A DNA stretch of 64,000 nt from Nitrosopumilaceae archaeon (GTDB taxonomy: Archaea; Thermoproteota; Nitrososphaeria; Nitrososphaerales; Nitrosopumilaceae). The stretch is from the NCBI GenBank assembly GCA_035631875.1, contig DASQHX010000011.1, positions 124,001-188,000 on the forward strand, written 5' to 3'. Under the pieces are notes generated by a model. It was given only the letters and a program-made list of their open reading frames with translations. It was not told where the DNA came from and searched no databases. Position numbers and translations under genes: made by a program. Below, one piece after another: positions 25,300 to 34,421 of this stretch (position 1 is its first letter; each line of letters opens with the position of its first letter).

Positions 25300-25644
25300 A
25301 TGCGTGAAAGCATAATAATGAAAATACATTATGGTACTGCTCTTGGAGCAGTAGCGCTAGTAGCAATACATATTCTATTTCGAATGACACAGAATTTTTC
25401 AGAATCTCTACAATACCAAAATGTAATTGCAAATTATCATTTACTTCCTTATGCTTTAATGCTTGAAGTAGTATTGATTTTGCTTTCAGTTCATGGATTT
25501 AATGGATTGCGTGTTATACTTTTAGAACTAAAACAAGGTATCATGTATGAAAAAATGATTAACTATGGTTCTATTGGTGCAATGGCAGCACTTATTGCAT
25601 ATGGTTCAAGAACTATATTGATGGCAGGAATGGGAATGTCATAA
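25300..25644 (+). CDS. sdhD: Succinate dehydrogenase membrane subunit D
   Basis: 114 residues from ATG 25300, one base after the sdhC stop; the TTG at 25288 would overlap sdhC and is less likely. Three transmembrane helices, with IHILFRM in the first and LSVHGFNGLRVI in the second, echoing the H-x-x-N-G-x-R pattern of SdhC. It completes the membrane anchor. Low similarity is normal for this subunit, and the operon position decides the call. Confidence 0.82.
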   Translation: MRESIIMKIHYGTALGAVALVAIHILFRMTQNFSESLQYQNVIANYHLLPYALMLEVVLILLSVHGFNGLRVILLELKQGIMYEKMINYGSIGAMAALIAYGSRTILMAGMGMS

Positions 25645-25645
25645 A

Positions 25646-26410
25646 ATGGCCGTTGAAACAATTTCAAAGACACCCGAAGTTTCTGTACCTGTTTCATCTG
25701 ACTTTATAATCCTCAGAATATCGAGATTTAATTCAGAGACTGATTCGTCCCCAACATTTGCAGAGTTTAAGGTTCCTGTTCAAAAATGGACTACAGTTTT
25801 AGAAGCAATTCTATTTGTAAAACAAAATTTAGATCATTCTGTTGCAGTAAGATATTCTTGTAGACAAGCTTCATGTGGTTCTTGTGGGATGCAGATTAAC
25901 GGCAAGCCTTCACTTGCATGTTATACAAAAATCTCTGAATTGAACTCAAATATAGTGACTGTTGAGCCAATGCATAATTTTCCAATAATTCGAGATTTAG
26001 CAGTTGATTTTAAGCAGATGTTTGCAACTCATAAAAAAATGAAACCATACATAATAAGGAAAGATTCAGAAATAACTTCGGGAACCAAAGAATTTTTGCA
26101 AACTCCTGAAGATGTAGAAAAATACCTACAATTTTCTTATTGTATAAAATGCGGATTGTGTAATTCATCATGTCCAACTATGGCTACAGATACTTCTTTT
26201 ATCGGACCACAAGGTCTTGCACAGGCTTATCGATATGTGGTAGATAACCGTGATGATGGTAAAAAAGAACGACTCAAAATAATAGACCAGTCACACGGGA
26301 TTTGGAGATGTCACTTTGCAGGTTCTTGTAGTCATGTTTGTCCAAAAGGTGTTGATCCAGCTATGGCAATACAACTTTTGAGAGGCTATCTCCTAGGATT
26401 TAGAAAGTAA
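25646..26410 (+). CDS. sdhB: Succinate dehydrogenase iron-sulfur subunit
   Basis: 254 residues. The [2Fe-2S] site is CRQASCGSCG...C (about 72-92). The second domain has CIKCGLCNSSCP ([4Fe-4S], about 170-181) and CHFAGSCSHVCPKG (about 219-232), which fits the family's third cluster. It carries electrons from SdhA to the quinone site. Last gene of sdhACDB, starting one base after sdhD. Confidence 0.95.
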   Translation: MAVETISKTPEVSVPVSSDFIILRISRFNSETDSSPTFAEFKVPVQKWTTVLEAILFVKQNLDHSVAVRYSCRQASCGSCGMQINGKPSLACYTKISELNSNIVTVEPMHNFPIIRDLAVDFKQMFATHKKMKPYIIRKDSEITSGTKEFLQTPEDVEKYLQFSYCIKCGLCNSSCPTMATDTSFIGPQGLAQAYRYVVDNRDDGKKERLKIIDQSHGIWRCHFAGSCSHVCPKGVDPAMAIQLLRGYLLGFRK

Positions 26411-26414
26411 AATC

Positions 26415-26735
26415 TTAAGGCTTTTTCGGATTTGGACTAGCGTTTACCTGATTGTTTATTGCCTCTGCCATGAAATGATTAGAGACATTTAACTTTACAT
26501 CGTCAACTCCATCAATTTTTAGCAAATAATCATGTATGTCCTGTGCTATTTTAAAACCAAAAATAGCTGGACAAAAAGGACTGGTAAGATGTATGTCTAC
26601 TTTAACTGTAGAATCTGCAATGTCTATGTTGTCTATAAGCTCAAGTTCCATTATGGATACATTGATCTCAGGATCCACAATTTTTGTTAGCTCATCAAAA
26701 ATCATTCTTCTTAATCCTTGAGTTTCTTGTGCCAC
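26415..26735 (-). CDS. MIP18/DUF59-family Fe-S assembly protein
   Basis: 106 residues from GTG 26735. IVDPEINVSIMELELI (about 19-34) and the conserved TSPFCPA motif (about 51-57) define the DUF59/MIP18/PaaD family, which works in iron-sulfur cluster assembly (SufT-like). It is convergent with sdhB, four bases away, and divergent from argH across one symmetric TATA box. A role in maturing the Fe-S subunits nearby is plausible but inferred. Confidence 0.85.
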   Translation of the reverse strand: MAQETQGLRRMIFDELTKIVDPEINVSIMELELIDNIDIADSTVKVDIHLTSPFCPAIFGFKIAQDIHDYLLKIDGVDDVKLNVSNHFMAEAINNQVNASPNPKKP

Positions 26736-26754
26736 AACAAAAAACCGTCTATGC

Positions 26755-26762
26755 TATATATA
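26755..26762. promoter_or_regulatory. Symmetric TATA box shared by two divergent genes
   Basis: TATATATA reads the same on both strands. It is 22-29 bases upstream of the argH ATG (26784) and 20-27 bases upstream of the DUF59 start (26735). Both distances fit leaderless transcripts, so one element may serve both genes. Confidence 0.6.
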
Positions 26763-26783
26763 ACCATTCTAATTCCTAAATTG

Positions 26784-28247
26784 ATGTATAGAGCAAGTAG
26801 ACTCAACGATAAGCTAGATGAAACAACTTTAGATTTTCTCTCATCAATTTCTGAAGATAAAGAAATTGCAATTTATGATATCTTAGGTAGCCAAGCTCAC
26901 GTCTTAATGCTTTTTGAAAATAAAATTATTACAAAAAATGAGACTTCAAAAATTTTATCAGCACTTGAAAAATTAAAAAAAGAAAATTTTTCAATAAAAT
27001 CAGAATCCGAGGATATTCACGAGCTAATAGAATACCTAGTAATAAAAAAAGCTGGAATAAATGCAGGTGGGAAAATGCATACTGCACGTTCTAGAAATGA
27101 TCAGATCTCACTTGACATTCGTATGAAAATTCGTGATGACATTAATGTTTTATGTTCTTGTCTTCTAGGTGTGATAGAGACTTTTATCTCATTGGCAGAA
27201 AAAAATCAAAATACTGTAATGCCTCTTTATACGCATCTACAGCAGGCTCAGATTGGTTCATTTTCGCATGTTTTACTTGCATATACTGATTCCTTGTTTA
27301 GAGATCTGGACAGATTTTATGTTACTTATGGTAGAGTAAATGAATCACCATTGGGGGCTGGACCAATTGGTGGAACAAGCTTACACATTGACAGACAAAG
27401 TACTTCCAAAATGCTTGGGTTCAAAGGCTTAATAGAAAATTCTATTGATGCAACTGGATCTCGTGATTTTGTTGCAGAGTATGTTGGACAAATATCAATT
27501 CTTATGACAAACTTGAGCCGAATGGCAGAAGATCTAATTATTTGGTCTACCTCAGAATTTTCATTTATTGAACTTTCAGACAAATTTGCATCTACATCGA
27601 GTGTGATGCCGCAAAAAAAGAATCCCGATATACTGGAACTCATTCGAGGAAAGACAGCTCAGGTAATTGGATATCAAATGGGAATACTTTCAAACTTGAA
27701 AGGTCTTCCATCCGGATATAACCGAGATTTACAACAAATCAAAGTCTCAATATGGCCTGCTTCCAACATTGCAATATCCTCACTTTTAGTGATTAATGCA
27801 GTATTCAAAACAATGAAAATAAACGATCAGAAAATGAAAAAGGCTATAGATTCTGGTTATTCTACTGCACTTGATATAGCAGAACATCTTGTAAAAAGAG
27901 GAATCCCATTTAGGACTGCTCATAAGATAGTTGGGCAATTGGTACAGACAGCTTCAAACTCAAAAAAATCACTTTTAGCACTTTCTGTTCAAGAAATAAA
28001 GAACTCCGTAAAGGAAGATGTAATCAAAATCAACGATCTATACAAAATAATTCATTCTAGTACTATCGCTTCTTCTCTTACTCTGAGAATCTCTCAAGGC
28101 TCATCAGGTAGATCAGAACAAAAACGCATGATTTCAGATAGGAAAAAGAAAATTCAGGCGTATCGTATAGGAATCAGCAAAAGAACAAATGAGATTAATC
28201 TCACATTTGAAAATCTTACTAAGAAGATAAAAACCATAATAAAATAA
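26784..28247 (+). CDS. argH: Argininosuccinate lyase
   Basis: 487 residues from ATG 26784; longer in-frame upstream versions would start before the RNA does, given the TATA box at 26755-26762. MYRASRLNDKLD is the usual N-terminus. AGGKMHTARSRNDQISLD holds the HTARSRND motif (about 98-105), and the signature SSVMPQKKNPD (about 272-282) includes the active-site loop Ser and Lys. It splits argininosuccinate to arginine and fumarate. Single-gene unit. Confidence 0.96.
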   Translation: MYRASRLNDKLDETTLDFLSSISEDKEIAIYDILGSQAHVLMLFENKIITKNETSKILSALEKLKKENFSIKSESEDIHELIEYLVIKKAGINAGGKMHTARSRNDQISLDIRMKIRDDINVLCSCLLGVIETFISLAEKNQNTVMPLYTHLQQAQIGSFSHVLLAYTDSLFRDLDRFYVTYGRVNESPLGAGPIGGTSLHIDRQSTSKMLGFKGLIENSIDATGSRDFVAEYVGQISILMTNLSRMAEDLIIWSTSEFSFIELSDKFASTSSVMPQKKNPDILELIRGKTAQVIGYQMGILSNLKGLPSGYNRDLQQIKVSIWPASNIAISSLLVINAVFKTMKINDQKMKKAIDSGYSTALDIAEHLVKRGIPFRTAHKIVGQLVQTASNSKKSLLALSVQEIKNSVKEDVIKINDLYKIIHSSTIASSLTLRISQGSSGRSEQKRMISDRKKKIQAYRIGISKRTNEINLTFENLTKKIKTIIK

Positions 28248-28385
28248 GGGAAAATCAGAACTAAACCATGATTTTTCTAAATTTATGAACAGAAAAACAT
28301 GATTTTAATGTAGTAATCTTGACTTTTCTATTGATTTTGATTCACATGGCTGCAGATAAAAAGTTCTCGTAATGAGATAAACAGT

Positions 28386-28595
28386 ATGTATCAATTCGTA
28401 CAACCACAATCCGACAAACCTAACTACACTGCAGGCCAAACCTGGGGGGCGTTAAAAAAAGCATGGAGAGGTTACAAAATTGCCAAAGTGCAATCAGATG
28501 CCTCAAAAATGACCGAGTACGCTAAAAAAATAAGAACCCTTCAGCATGATTTGGGAGTAAAACAAGCAGAATTTCCAGAATTAAACCTGAGTTAG
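28386..28595 (+). CDS. Small conserved-type hypothetical protein
   Basis: 69 residues, charged, predicted helical. TWGALKKAWRGYKIAKVQSD (about 19-38) suggests one long amphipathic helix followed by a second (MTEYAKKIRTLQHDL). No family recognised. Codon use and composition are like those of flanking genes. Single gene between argH and tRNA-Lys. Confidence 0.6.
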   Translation: MYQFVQPQSDKPNYTAGQTWGALKKAWRGYKIAKVQSDASKMTEYAKKIRTLQHDLGVKQAEFPELNLS

Positions 28596-28708
28596 TTAGA
28601 CCTCCTTTTATTTTTGGATTGATAGAGTAACTCATGTTATTTGAAAAAAAATCCAAACAAATGACTTGAAGCATTTTTCAAACGTTCTACTTGATAATTA
28701 TAAAAAAG

Positions 28709-28782
28709 CGGGTTCGCGGGGATTCGGACCCCGGACAGCCGGATTAAAAGTCCGGTACTCTACCTGGCTGAGCTACGAACCC
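28709..28782 (-). tRNA. tRNA-Lys (TTT)
   Basis: Reverse-strand cloverleaf: acceptor GGGTTCG/CGAACCC, anticodon stem CCGGA/TCCGG with loop CTTTTAA (anticodon TTT), T arm CGGGG-TCCGAAT-CCCCG, discriminator G. No intron; CCA not encoded. Confidence 0.95.
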
Positions 28783-28880
28783 ATAGCGAAGGTTGACAGA
28801 TGTGTATAATTTAGTCTTTTACAAAATTTTTTGATTAAAGGAAACCTTTAAACTCGGATTTTCGTCCAAAATATTCCGAC

Positions 28881-28989
28881 GCCCTTGTAGTATAGAGGGG
28901 TATGGAGAAATCCATTCCTCGTAAAACCCGGTCTAGAATGGGGCCCTGTCACGGCCTCGACGCGTGTTCAAATCCCGCCAAGGGCGCCA
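28881..28989 (+). tRNA. tRNA-Asp (GTC) with an intron in the D region
   Basis: Acceptor GCCCTTG (28881-28887) pairs with CAAGGGC (28979-28985), discriminator G, and CCA is encoded (28987-28989). The anticodon arm is GGGCC-CTGTCAC-GGCCT (anticodon GTC). The D-arm region is about 30 bases too long: it is interrupted between GTATAGA and CCCGGTCTAGAATG by roughly 28897-28926, which folds as a stem ATGGA-GAAA-TCCAT. Exact splice points cannot be fixed by eye. The T stem GCGTG/CCCGC has a T52-C62 mismatch. A TTTAAA box lies near 28849. Confidence 0.85.
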
Positions 28990-29046
28990 TAACTTTTAAT
29001 TTTAAAAATTATTCAATCTTGAGATAATATCTGAATCAATAACTGA

Positions 29047-29853
29047 TTATTCGCTGATTTTTAGTTTTTTTACAATATCATCCAAAAATTCTTTATTTGC
29101 AGCAGCAATGAATGATATTCTACTTTCATAACTCAGATCTGAATCCAAAAATTTTCCGGATTCATCTATGATATGTCCTCCTGCTTCTAATGCAATTAAA
29201 TATCCTGCAGCAACATCAGTGATTCTTAATTTGTCCCTTAAATCTACAAAAACATCTACTAATCCACGTGCAAATATTGCAAGTTCAAGTGCAACAGCAC
29301 CAAAATGTCGTATATGATTTGATGCTGAAATTATTGGAGCTAGTCTTTGAAGCGAATCCTGAGAAATTCCTGACATGTCAAGACCAACTACAAAATAGAG
29401 ATTATTTTTTTCATTAGTATGAATTCTTTTCTCATTCAAAAATGCGCCTTTGCCTTTTGTTGCATGATACATTTCTCCATTAGATAGATCCATTACAACA
29501 CTATCTGTTATGGAACTAAGCTTATTGTCAGTTGCAAACGCAAGGGAACAGCAAAAAAATGGAATTCCTCTTACAGCATTTGTTGAACCGTCTATTGCAT
29601 CCATGATGATAAACCCTTTTGGATTTTTAGAAAGTTCAACACGGCCACATTCTTCACCAAGAACCGTGCAATCAAATTTAATTTCTTTAAGATAATCTAA
29701 AACTGTTTTTTCTGCTACTATATCTATTTTCCTTGATATATCTCCACCAGCACCTCTTCCAAAATCTCCACCAGACTCTTCGGTTCCTGCTAGGTGTTTT
29801 ACATTGTTATAAACTCTTAACGATGCTTCCTGTAAAACTTCTATTACTCTCAC
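29047..29853 (-). CDS. Inositol monophosphatase/fructose-1,6-bisphosphatase family enzyme
   Basis: 268 residues. Metal-binding motifs: GEECG (about 67), DAIDGSTNAVRGIPFF (about 85-100), and near the C-terminus DVAAGYLIALEAGG (about 212-225). Archaeal members hydrolyse inositol-1-phosphate and often also fructose-1,6-bisphosphate, so it may serve gluconeogenesis. Cytosolic, Mg2+-dependent. Monocistronic; divergent from the clamp-loader operon. Substrate preference cannot be read from the sequence. Confidence 0.9.
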   Translation of the reverse strand: MRVIEVLQEASLRVYNNVKHLAGTEESGGDFGRGAGGDISRKIDIVAEKTVLDYLKEIKFDCTVLGEECGRVELSKNPKGFIIMDAIDGSTNAVRGIPFFCCSLAFATDNKLSSITDSVVMDLSNGEMYHATKGKGAFLNEKRIHTNEKNNLYFVVGLDMSGISQDSLQRLAPIISASNHIRHFGAVALELAIFARGLVDVFVDLRDKLRITDVAAGYLIALEAGGHIIDESGKFLDSDLSYESRISFIAAANKEFLDDIVKKLKISE

Positions 29854-29939
29854 AAATTTTCTATTTTTTGTCCTAATTTATTTCAAATAAATCACAAAGG
29901 AGCTCAATGCATAAATAGCAAAGTAAGATTTGCCATTAT

Positions 29940-31058
29940 GTGAGTAGTAAAGATAATTCAATTTTTAGTAAAGAAGCACTTTTGAGCACAAAACCTGGAA
30001 AGGAAATAGTAAAACAGGCTCTATTCAAAAGTAAAGGCTACAAACAATTTGACAAGTACAAAAAAGAAGCAGAAGAAGAATTTCCAAATTTTGTCAAAAG
30101 ATTCACTAATGATCTATTAAAAGAAATTAAGTCAGATTCTTCTCCTTTTGAAACACAACAAAAGTTTTCAGAAGAAATTGGCTCTTCTGATATTATACTT
30201 GACAAATCACAGATAGATAGTGTCAAATCAAGACTTGAAAACTATGAAACGTTACAAGACAGGGTTTCAAGAATTCTTAATTCTAATTTTGTTAAAATGA
30301 CATTTCCTGTCTTTAGTGCTCTTTATGATGCATCTTCTGAATATTTTAAAGATAAACAAGATGCACAATTACGGACAGATATCATTGATGGGCATATTAT
30401 TGCCATAGATTTGAGTGAACCCATGGACAGAATAATGGATAAGGATGAAGATTTGGAATATCTGGATGACTATAAACTGATGAATCCATATCTGCTAAGA
30501 CTTGCAAGAAATAAAATTGCAAAAGGAGGTGCTGTAGTTCTTGAAGAATTTGAACATGGTTTTAAGGATGCGCGAATTGGTCAATATCTTGATTTCAAAC
30601 TAAAAACAAAACCAACCAAAATATCTGAAGAAGAAATGATACAATGCTACAAAAAATATCGCGCAGTTATGGGAACTGCAGGAAGAAATATGGCACTGGC
30701 ACGATTTCCACTTGGTGAAGTATTTCATCTTGGAATGGCAAAGGCAGCAGAATCAGTAGGATGCGGAAATGAGATAGAAGACTCAATAAAAAACAAATTT
30801 GTCAAAATTCCTTCATGGCCCCTTTACTATGGTCTACTTGTGAGAGATGTAAAGAAAGGATTTGATATGACCATGAAAAAAAGTGATCTTTATCTAAGTG
30901 AAGCTAGGATGGCATTAGAATTATTGCCTGATGACTTTTCGCATAGGAATTTTCTTGAGTTTTTATTTTTAACTGTAGAGCATTACAACATTTTCTGGTT
31001 TAACCAATTAGAAAAGGAAAATCTCTGGCAAACATTCTCTGAAAACTTGCCCAAGTGA
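29940..31058 (+). CDS. Unrecognised protein at the head of the rfcL operon
   Basis: 372 residues from GTG 29940 (an ATG two bases earlier runs into a stop). Mostly helical and charged, with two cysteines (IQCYKK, VGCGNE). There are no transmembrane segments and no nucleotide-binding motif. Landmarks: LMNPYLLRLARNKIAKGGAVVL (as LLRLARNKI, about 181-189), MGTAGRNMALARFPLGE (about 241-257). I considered the primase large subunit, since it neighbours rfcL, but the four-Cys Fe-S pattern is absent. It overlaps rfcL by four bases, so it is translated with it and may act in replication. Confidence 0.75.
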   Translation: MSSKDNSIFSKEALLSTKPGKEIVKQALFKSKGYKQFDKYKKEAEEEFPNFVKRFTNDLLKEIKSDSSPFETQQKFSEEIGSSDIILDKSQIDSVKSRLENYETLQDRVSRILNSNFVKMTFPVFSALYDASSEYFKDKQDAQLRTDIIDGHIIAIDLSEPMDRIMDKDEDLEYLDDYKLMNPYLLRLARNKIAKGGAVVLEEFEHGFKDARIGQYLDFKLKTKPTKISEEEMIQCYKKYRAVMGTAGRNMALARFPLGEVFHLGMAKAAESVGCGNEIEDSIKNKFVKIPSWPLYYGLLVRDVKKGFDMTMKKSDLYLSEARMALELLPDDFSHRNFLEFLFLTVEHYNIFWFNQLEKENLWQTFSENLPK

Positions 31059-32224
31059 TCAAAATGATGTGGTCAGAAAAATATAGGCCAAAAAATTTGC
31101 TTGATATGATTGGTAATGAAGAAGCAAAAGAAGCGATAATAAATTGGCTTGGTAAATGGATGAAAGGAAGTAAACCCATTCTACTTGTAGGTCCTCCAGG
31201 AATTGGAAAAACAACGCTTGCAACAATCTGTGCAAAGCAATTTGGATATGATCTCATAGGGCTAAATGCCAGTGACATACGCAATAAACAAAGAATTCAA
31301 GAAATACTAGGACCTATACTTGGTAATGCTAGTGTCCTTGGCAAACCGATGATTTTTGTAGACGAAGTAGATGGCATACATGGACGATCTGACTATGGAG
31401 GAGTTGAAACACTAATTGACATTCTAAAAGAGCCAACAGTGCCAATAATTTTAGCCGCAAATGGTGATAAATCTGATAAAATGAAAAGTATCAAGAAAGT
31501 CACAAAACTAATACAAATGAAACCCATTCCGCCAAGACTTTTACAATTTTATCTTGAATCAATTCTCAAAAAAGAAGGAGTAACCATCAGTTTGGGTACA
31601 ATTGTAAAACTTGTCATACAATCACGCGGTGATATTAGATCAATACTAAATTCTGCACAGGCACATGTCATGGGATTTGAACCGCAGATTGACAAATCCT
31701 TTGTGATACTAGATATCGAAGAGACAGTAAATGCGTTCTTTAAAGCTAAATCTGCTGATGAAGCGCGAGCTATCTTATTTTCTCTTAGAATTGATCCAAG
31801 AGAGAAAATAGACGCATTTTATTCAAGTGTCATAACAAGTTCACTTGACAAAGAAGATATGCAAAAAATGTTAGAAATCATCTCAGAGGCTGACATGTTA
31901 TATGGTAAAATAATGAAAACTCAAGAATGGAGGCTTTTGAGATATCTTGATTCTATACTGGTTGGATTGTATAAAGAAGGAACATCAGTACGATATTCAC
32001 AATTTAATTTATCATGGCCAATTATTAACAGATTAAGATGGGATGGTAGAGCGATAAAATCACTAGCTTCCATTTTATCAAAAAAAATGCATGTTTCACG
32101 AAGTGATTTTGCTACTTTTTATTTCCCATATGTTTTGTTTTGTATGAAGAATAAAACACTGGATTTGGAACTTGATGAATCTGGTAATGAAATTTTGCAA
32201 AAGGAGATTGCTATGTTAAAATGA
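31055..32224 (+). CDS. rfcL: Replication factor C large subunit
   Basis: 389 residues. WSEKYRPKNLLDMIGN at the start, Walker A GPPGIGKTT (about 46-54), Walker B MIFVDEVDGIHG (about 100-111). Archaeal large subunits lack the small subunit's SRC motif, and none is seen. With rfcS (9063) it forms the PCNA loader. The start may be M1, M4 or M5. It overlaps the genes on both sides by four bases. Confidence 0.95.
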   Translation: MIKMMWSEKYRPKNLLDMIGNEEAKEAIINWLGKWMKGSKPILLVGPPGIGKTTLATICAKQFGYDLIGLNASDIRNKQRIQEILGPILGNASVLGKPMIFVDEVDGIHGRSDYGGVETLIDILKEPTVPIILAANGDKSDKMKSIKKVTKLIQMKPIPPRLLQFYLESILKKEGVTISLGTIVKLVIQSRGDIRSILNSAQAHVMGFEPQIDKSFVILDIEETVNAFFKAKSADEARAILFSLRIDPREKIDAFYSSVITSSLDKEDMQKMLEIISEADMLYGKIMKTQEWRLLRYLDSILVGLYKEGTSVRYSQFNLSWPIINRLRWDGRAIKSLASILSKKMHVSRSDFATFYFPYVLFCMKNKTLDLELDESGNEILQKEIAMLK

Positions 32225-32538
32225 GCTGGAGAACAATGTCGATGAAGTTTCCAGGTACTTGTATAGTTTGTAAAAAGAAAATTGAAATAAATGAAATAGG
32301 ATTGTGGGCAAAGGGCATTGGAGTAAAACATCAAGCATGTGCAGACTTGGTAGAACTACGATGTGCGGTATGTGGTGGACCTGCTGGATGCCCAAAGTGT
32401 GAGTTTGCAGATGACTGTGATCTTACAAAGGTTTCACAACTATGTATATGTAAAAAATGCAATGATGACAAGGATGCCTTTATTTCATATCAAAAGGCCA
32501 TTGCCAAGAAATTTCCAATACTAAATCTTAAAATTTAA
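32221..32538 (+). CDS. Multi-cysteine zinc-binding protein coupled to rfcL
   Basis: 105 residues with at least eleven cysteines: CIVC, HQACADL, CAVCGGPAGCPKC, DDCDL, LCICKKC. The first CxxC with H-x3-C looks like a PARP-finger or LIM-like zinc site, and the second CxxC-x5-CxxC like a zinc ribbon. The ATG overlaps the rfcL stop (ATGA). Unknown function; a nucleic-acid or protein contact role in replication is a guess from position. The start could also be M6 or M8. Confidence 0.7.
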   Translation: MSWRTMSMKFPGTCIVCKKKIEINEIGLWAKGIGVKHQACADLVELRCAVCGGPAGCPKCEFADDCDLTKVSQLCICKKCNDDKDAFISYQKAIAKKFPILNLKI

Positions 32539-32557
32539 CTAAAAACAGGGAAAACTG

Positions 32558-32830
32558 ATGTCTGATAACACTACCAAAATTACACCCTTAGATCCAGAAT
32601 ATCATGGGGAATCTAACTATGAGGTTGGATTGGAAGATCTTCTAGCACAAACAAAAGAAAAACTGATGAAAATGCAGTCTGATCCAACAGTAACTAAGGA
32701 GCAATTAAGGCTAGTTGAAGAGGATTTACAGACTTTGGAAACATTGTGGGAAAACTATCACATAGGAATGAATGTGTTTAGAAATGCCAAAGGCGGCCAC
32801 GATGGATTAAGAGAAGTAAAAACTGATTAA
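32558..32830 (+). CDS. Small acidic helical hypothetical protein
   Basis: 90 residues, negatively charged. A long helix (LEDLLAQTKEKLMKMQ, then KEQLRLVEEDLQTLETLWENY, landmarks RLVEEDLQTL) could form a coiled coil. No family recognised. It sits between the rfcL operon and the carboxylase genes with short gaps on both sides, and could belong to either. Confidence 0.6.
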   Translation: MSDNTTKITPLDPEYHGESNYEVGLEDLLAQTKEKLMKMQSDPTVTKEQLRLVEEDLQTLETLWENYHIGMNVFRNAKGGHDGLREVKTD

Positions 32831-32867
32831 ATTAATATAGGTTGAGACTTGTTTCTAATTCGCAATC

Positions 32868-34415
32868 ATGCACTCTGATAAGATAAAAAATTTTTTACAT
32901 AAAAAAAGAGAAGCAAATCAAAGTGGCGGGCAGGATAAAATTTTATCACAACATGAAAAAGGCAAACTTACTGCTCGTGAAAGAATAGATCTTTTACTAG
33001 ATGAAGGAAGTTTTACAGAAATTGATGGACTTACAACTCATCATTATCATGAGTTTGACATGCAAGACAAAAAATTCTTTGGAGACGGAGTAATTACAGG
33101 ATACGGAAACATCAACGGACGACAAGTGTTTCTTTTTGCGTATGATTTTACTGTATTGGGAGGAACTCTAAGTGAAATGGGGGCTAAAAAAATAACCAAG
33201 GCGATGGATCATGCGGTAAGAGTTGGATGTCCAGTCATAGGAATTATTGACTCTGGTGGAGCTAGAATTCAAGAAGGCATTCTTAGTCTTGACGGATTTT
33301 CAGATATTTTTTATCATAACCAACTTGCGTCTGGTGTCATACCGCAAATTACTGCAAGCATTGGTCCTTCTGCAGGTGGTGCTGTATATTCTCCAGCAAT
33401 GACAGACTTTGTAATAATGGTTGACAAGTTGGCAACTATGTTTGTCACTGGACCTGAAGTAGTAAAAACAGTTCTTGGTGAAGAAGTATCATTTGATGAA
33501 CTTGGTGGTGCAATGTCTCATGCTAAAAATAGTGGTGTTGCTCATTTTGTAGCAAAAAATGAATATCAATGCATGGATTATGTGAAGACTCTTCTATCAT
33601 ATATCCCACAAAACAATACTGAAGGGCCCCCTATTGTATTAACAAATGATGATCCAAATAGACTTGATAGTAATCTAATAAACATAATTCCAGAAAATCC
33701 ATTACAGCCTTACGACATGAAAGAGATAATTTATTCAATTGTGGATAACCACATGTTTTTCGAAATTCATGAATTGTTTGCACAAAATATTGTTGTTGGA
33801 TTTGGACGATTGAATGGTAGAACTGTAGGTATAGTAGCAAATCAACCAATGTCACTTGCTGGTGCTTTAGATATTGATTCATCTAACAAAGCGGCAAGAT
33901 TTGTTAGATTCTGTGATTGTTTTAACATACCAGTAATTACTCTGGTGGATACACCAGGATACATGCCAGGAACTAATCAAGAACATAATGGTATCATCAG
34001 ACATGGAAGTAAGCTTTTGTATGCATACTGTGAAGCGACCGTTCCAAAAATAACCATAATAATTGGTAAGGCTTATGGAGGTGCTTACATTGCTATGGGC
34101 AGCAAAAATCTAGGAACTGATATGAATTATGCTTGGCCAACTGCTCAGATTGCTGTACTTGGATCTGAGGCCGCGGTAAAAATAATGAACAGAAAAGAGA
34201 TTGCAAATGCAAAAGATCCTGAAGCTCTGAAAAAACAACTTGTAGATAATTTTACTGAAAAATTTGCTAATCCCTATGTTGCAGCATCATATGGTACCAT
34301 TGATTCCGTGTTAGATCCTGCTGAGACAAGACCTGTTTTAATCAGAGCATTAGAAGCACTTGCTAACAAGAGAGAAAAAAGGATACCACGTAAACACGGA
34401 AACATTAATCTCTAA
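32868..34415 (+). CDS. Acyl-CoA carboxylase carboxyltransferase (beta) subunit
   Basis: 515 residues, full length. GKLTARERIDLLLD (about 30-43), IIDSGGARIQEGI (about 126-138, oxyanion region) and the second-domain VDTPGYMPGTNQEHNGIIRHGSKLL (landmarks TPGYMPG and GIIRHG, about 361-384) are typical of propionyl/acetyl-CoA carboxylase. It moves CO2 from biotin to acetyl- or propionyl-CoA. With the next two genes it forms the bifunctional carboxylase of the 3-hydroxypropionate/4-hydroxybutyrate cycle, a role inferred from the organism type. Confidence 0.93.
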   Translation: MHSDKIKNFLHKKREANQSGGQDKILSQHEKGKLTARERIDLLLDEGSFTEIDGLTTHHYHEFDMQDKKFFGDGVITGYGNINGRQVFLFAYDFTVLGGTLSEMGAKKITKAMDHAVRVGCPVIGIIDSGGARIQEGILSLDGFSDIFYHNQLASGVIPQITASIGPSAGGAVYSPAMTDFVIMVDKLATMFVTGPEVVKTVLGEEVSFDELGGAMSHAKNSGVAHFVAKNEYQCMDYVKTLLSYIPQNNTEGPPIVLTNDDPNRLDSNLINIIPENPLQPYDMKEIIYSIVDNHMFFEIHELFAQNIVVGFGRLNGRTVGIVANQPMSLAGALDIDSSNKAARFVRFCDCFNIPVITLVDTPGYMPGTNQEHNGIIRHGSKLLYAYCEATVPKITIIIGKAYGGAYIAMGSKNLGTDMNYAWPTAQIAVLGSEAAVKIMNRKEIANAKDPEALKKQLVDNFTEKFANPYVAASYGTIDSVLDPAETRPVLIRALEALANKREKRIPRKHGNINL

Positions 34416-34421
34416 TTGGAT

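Noticed and set aside
29940-31058. DNA primase large subunit (PriL)
   Set aside because: Only two cysteines, without the four-Cys iron-sulfur layout; no clear PriL motif despite its position next to rfcL.
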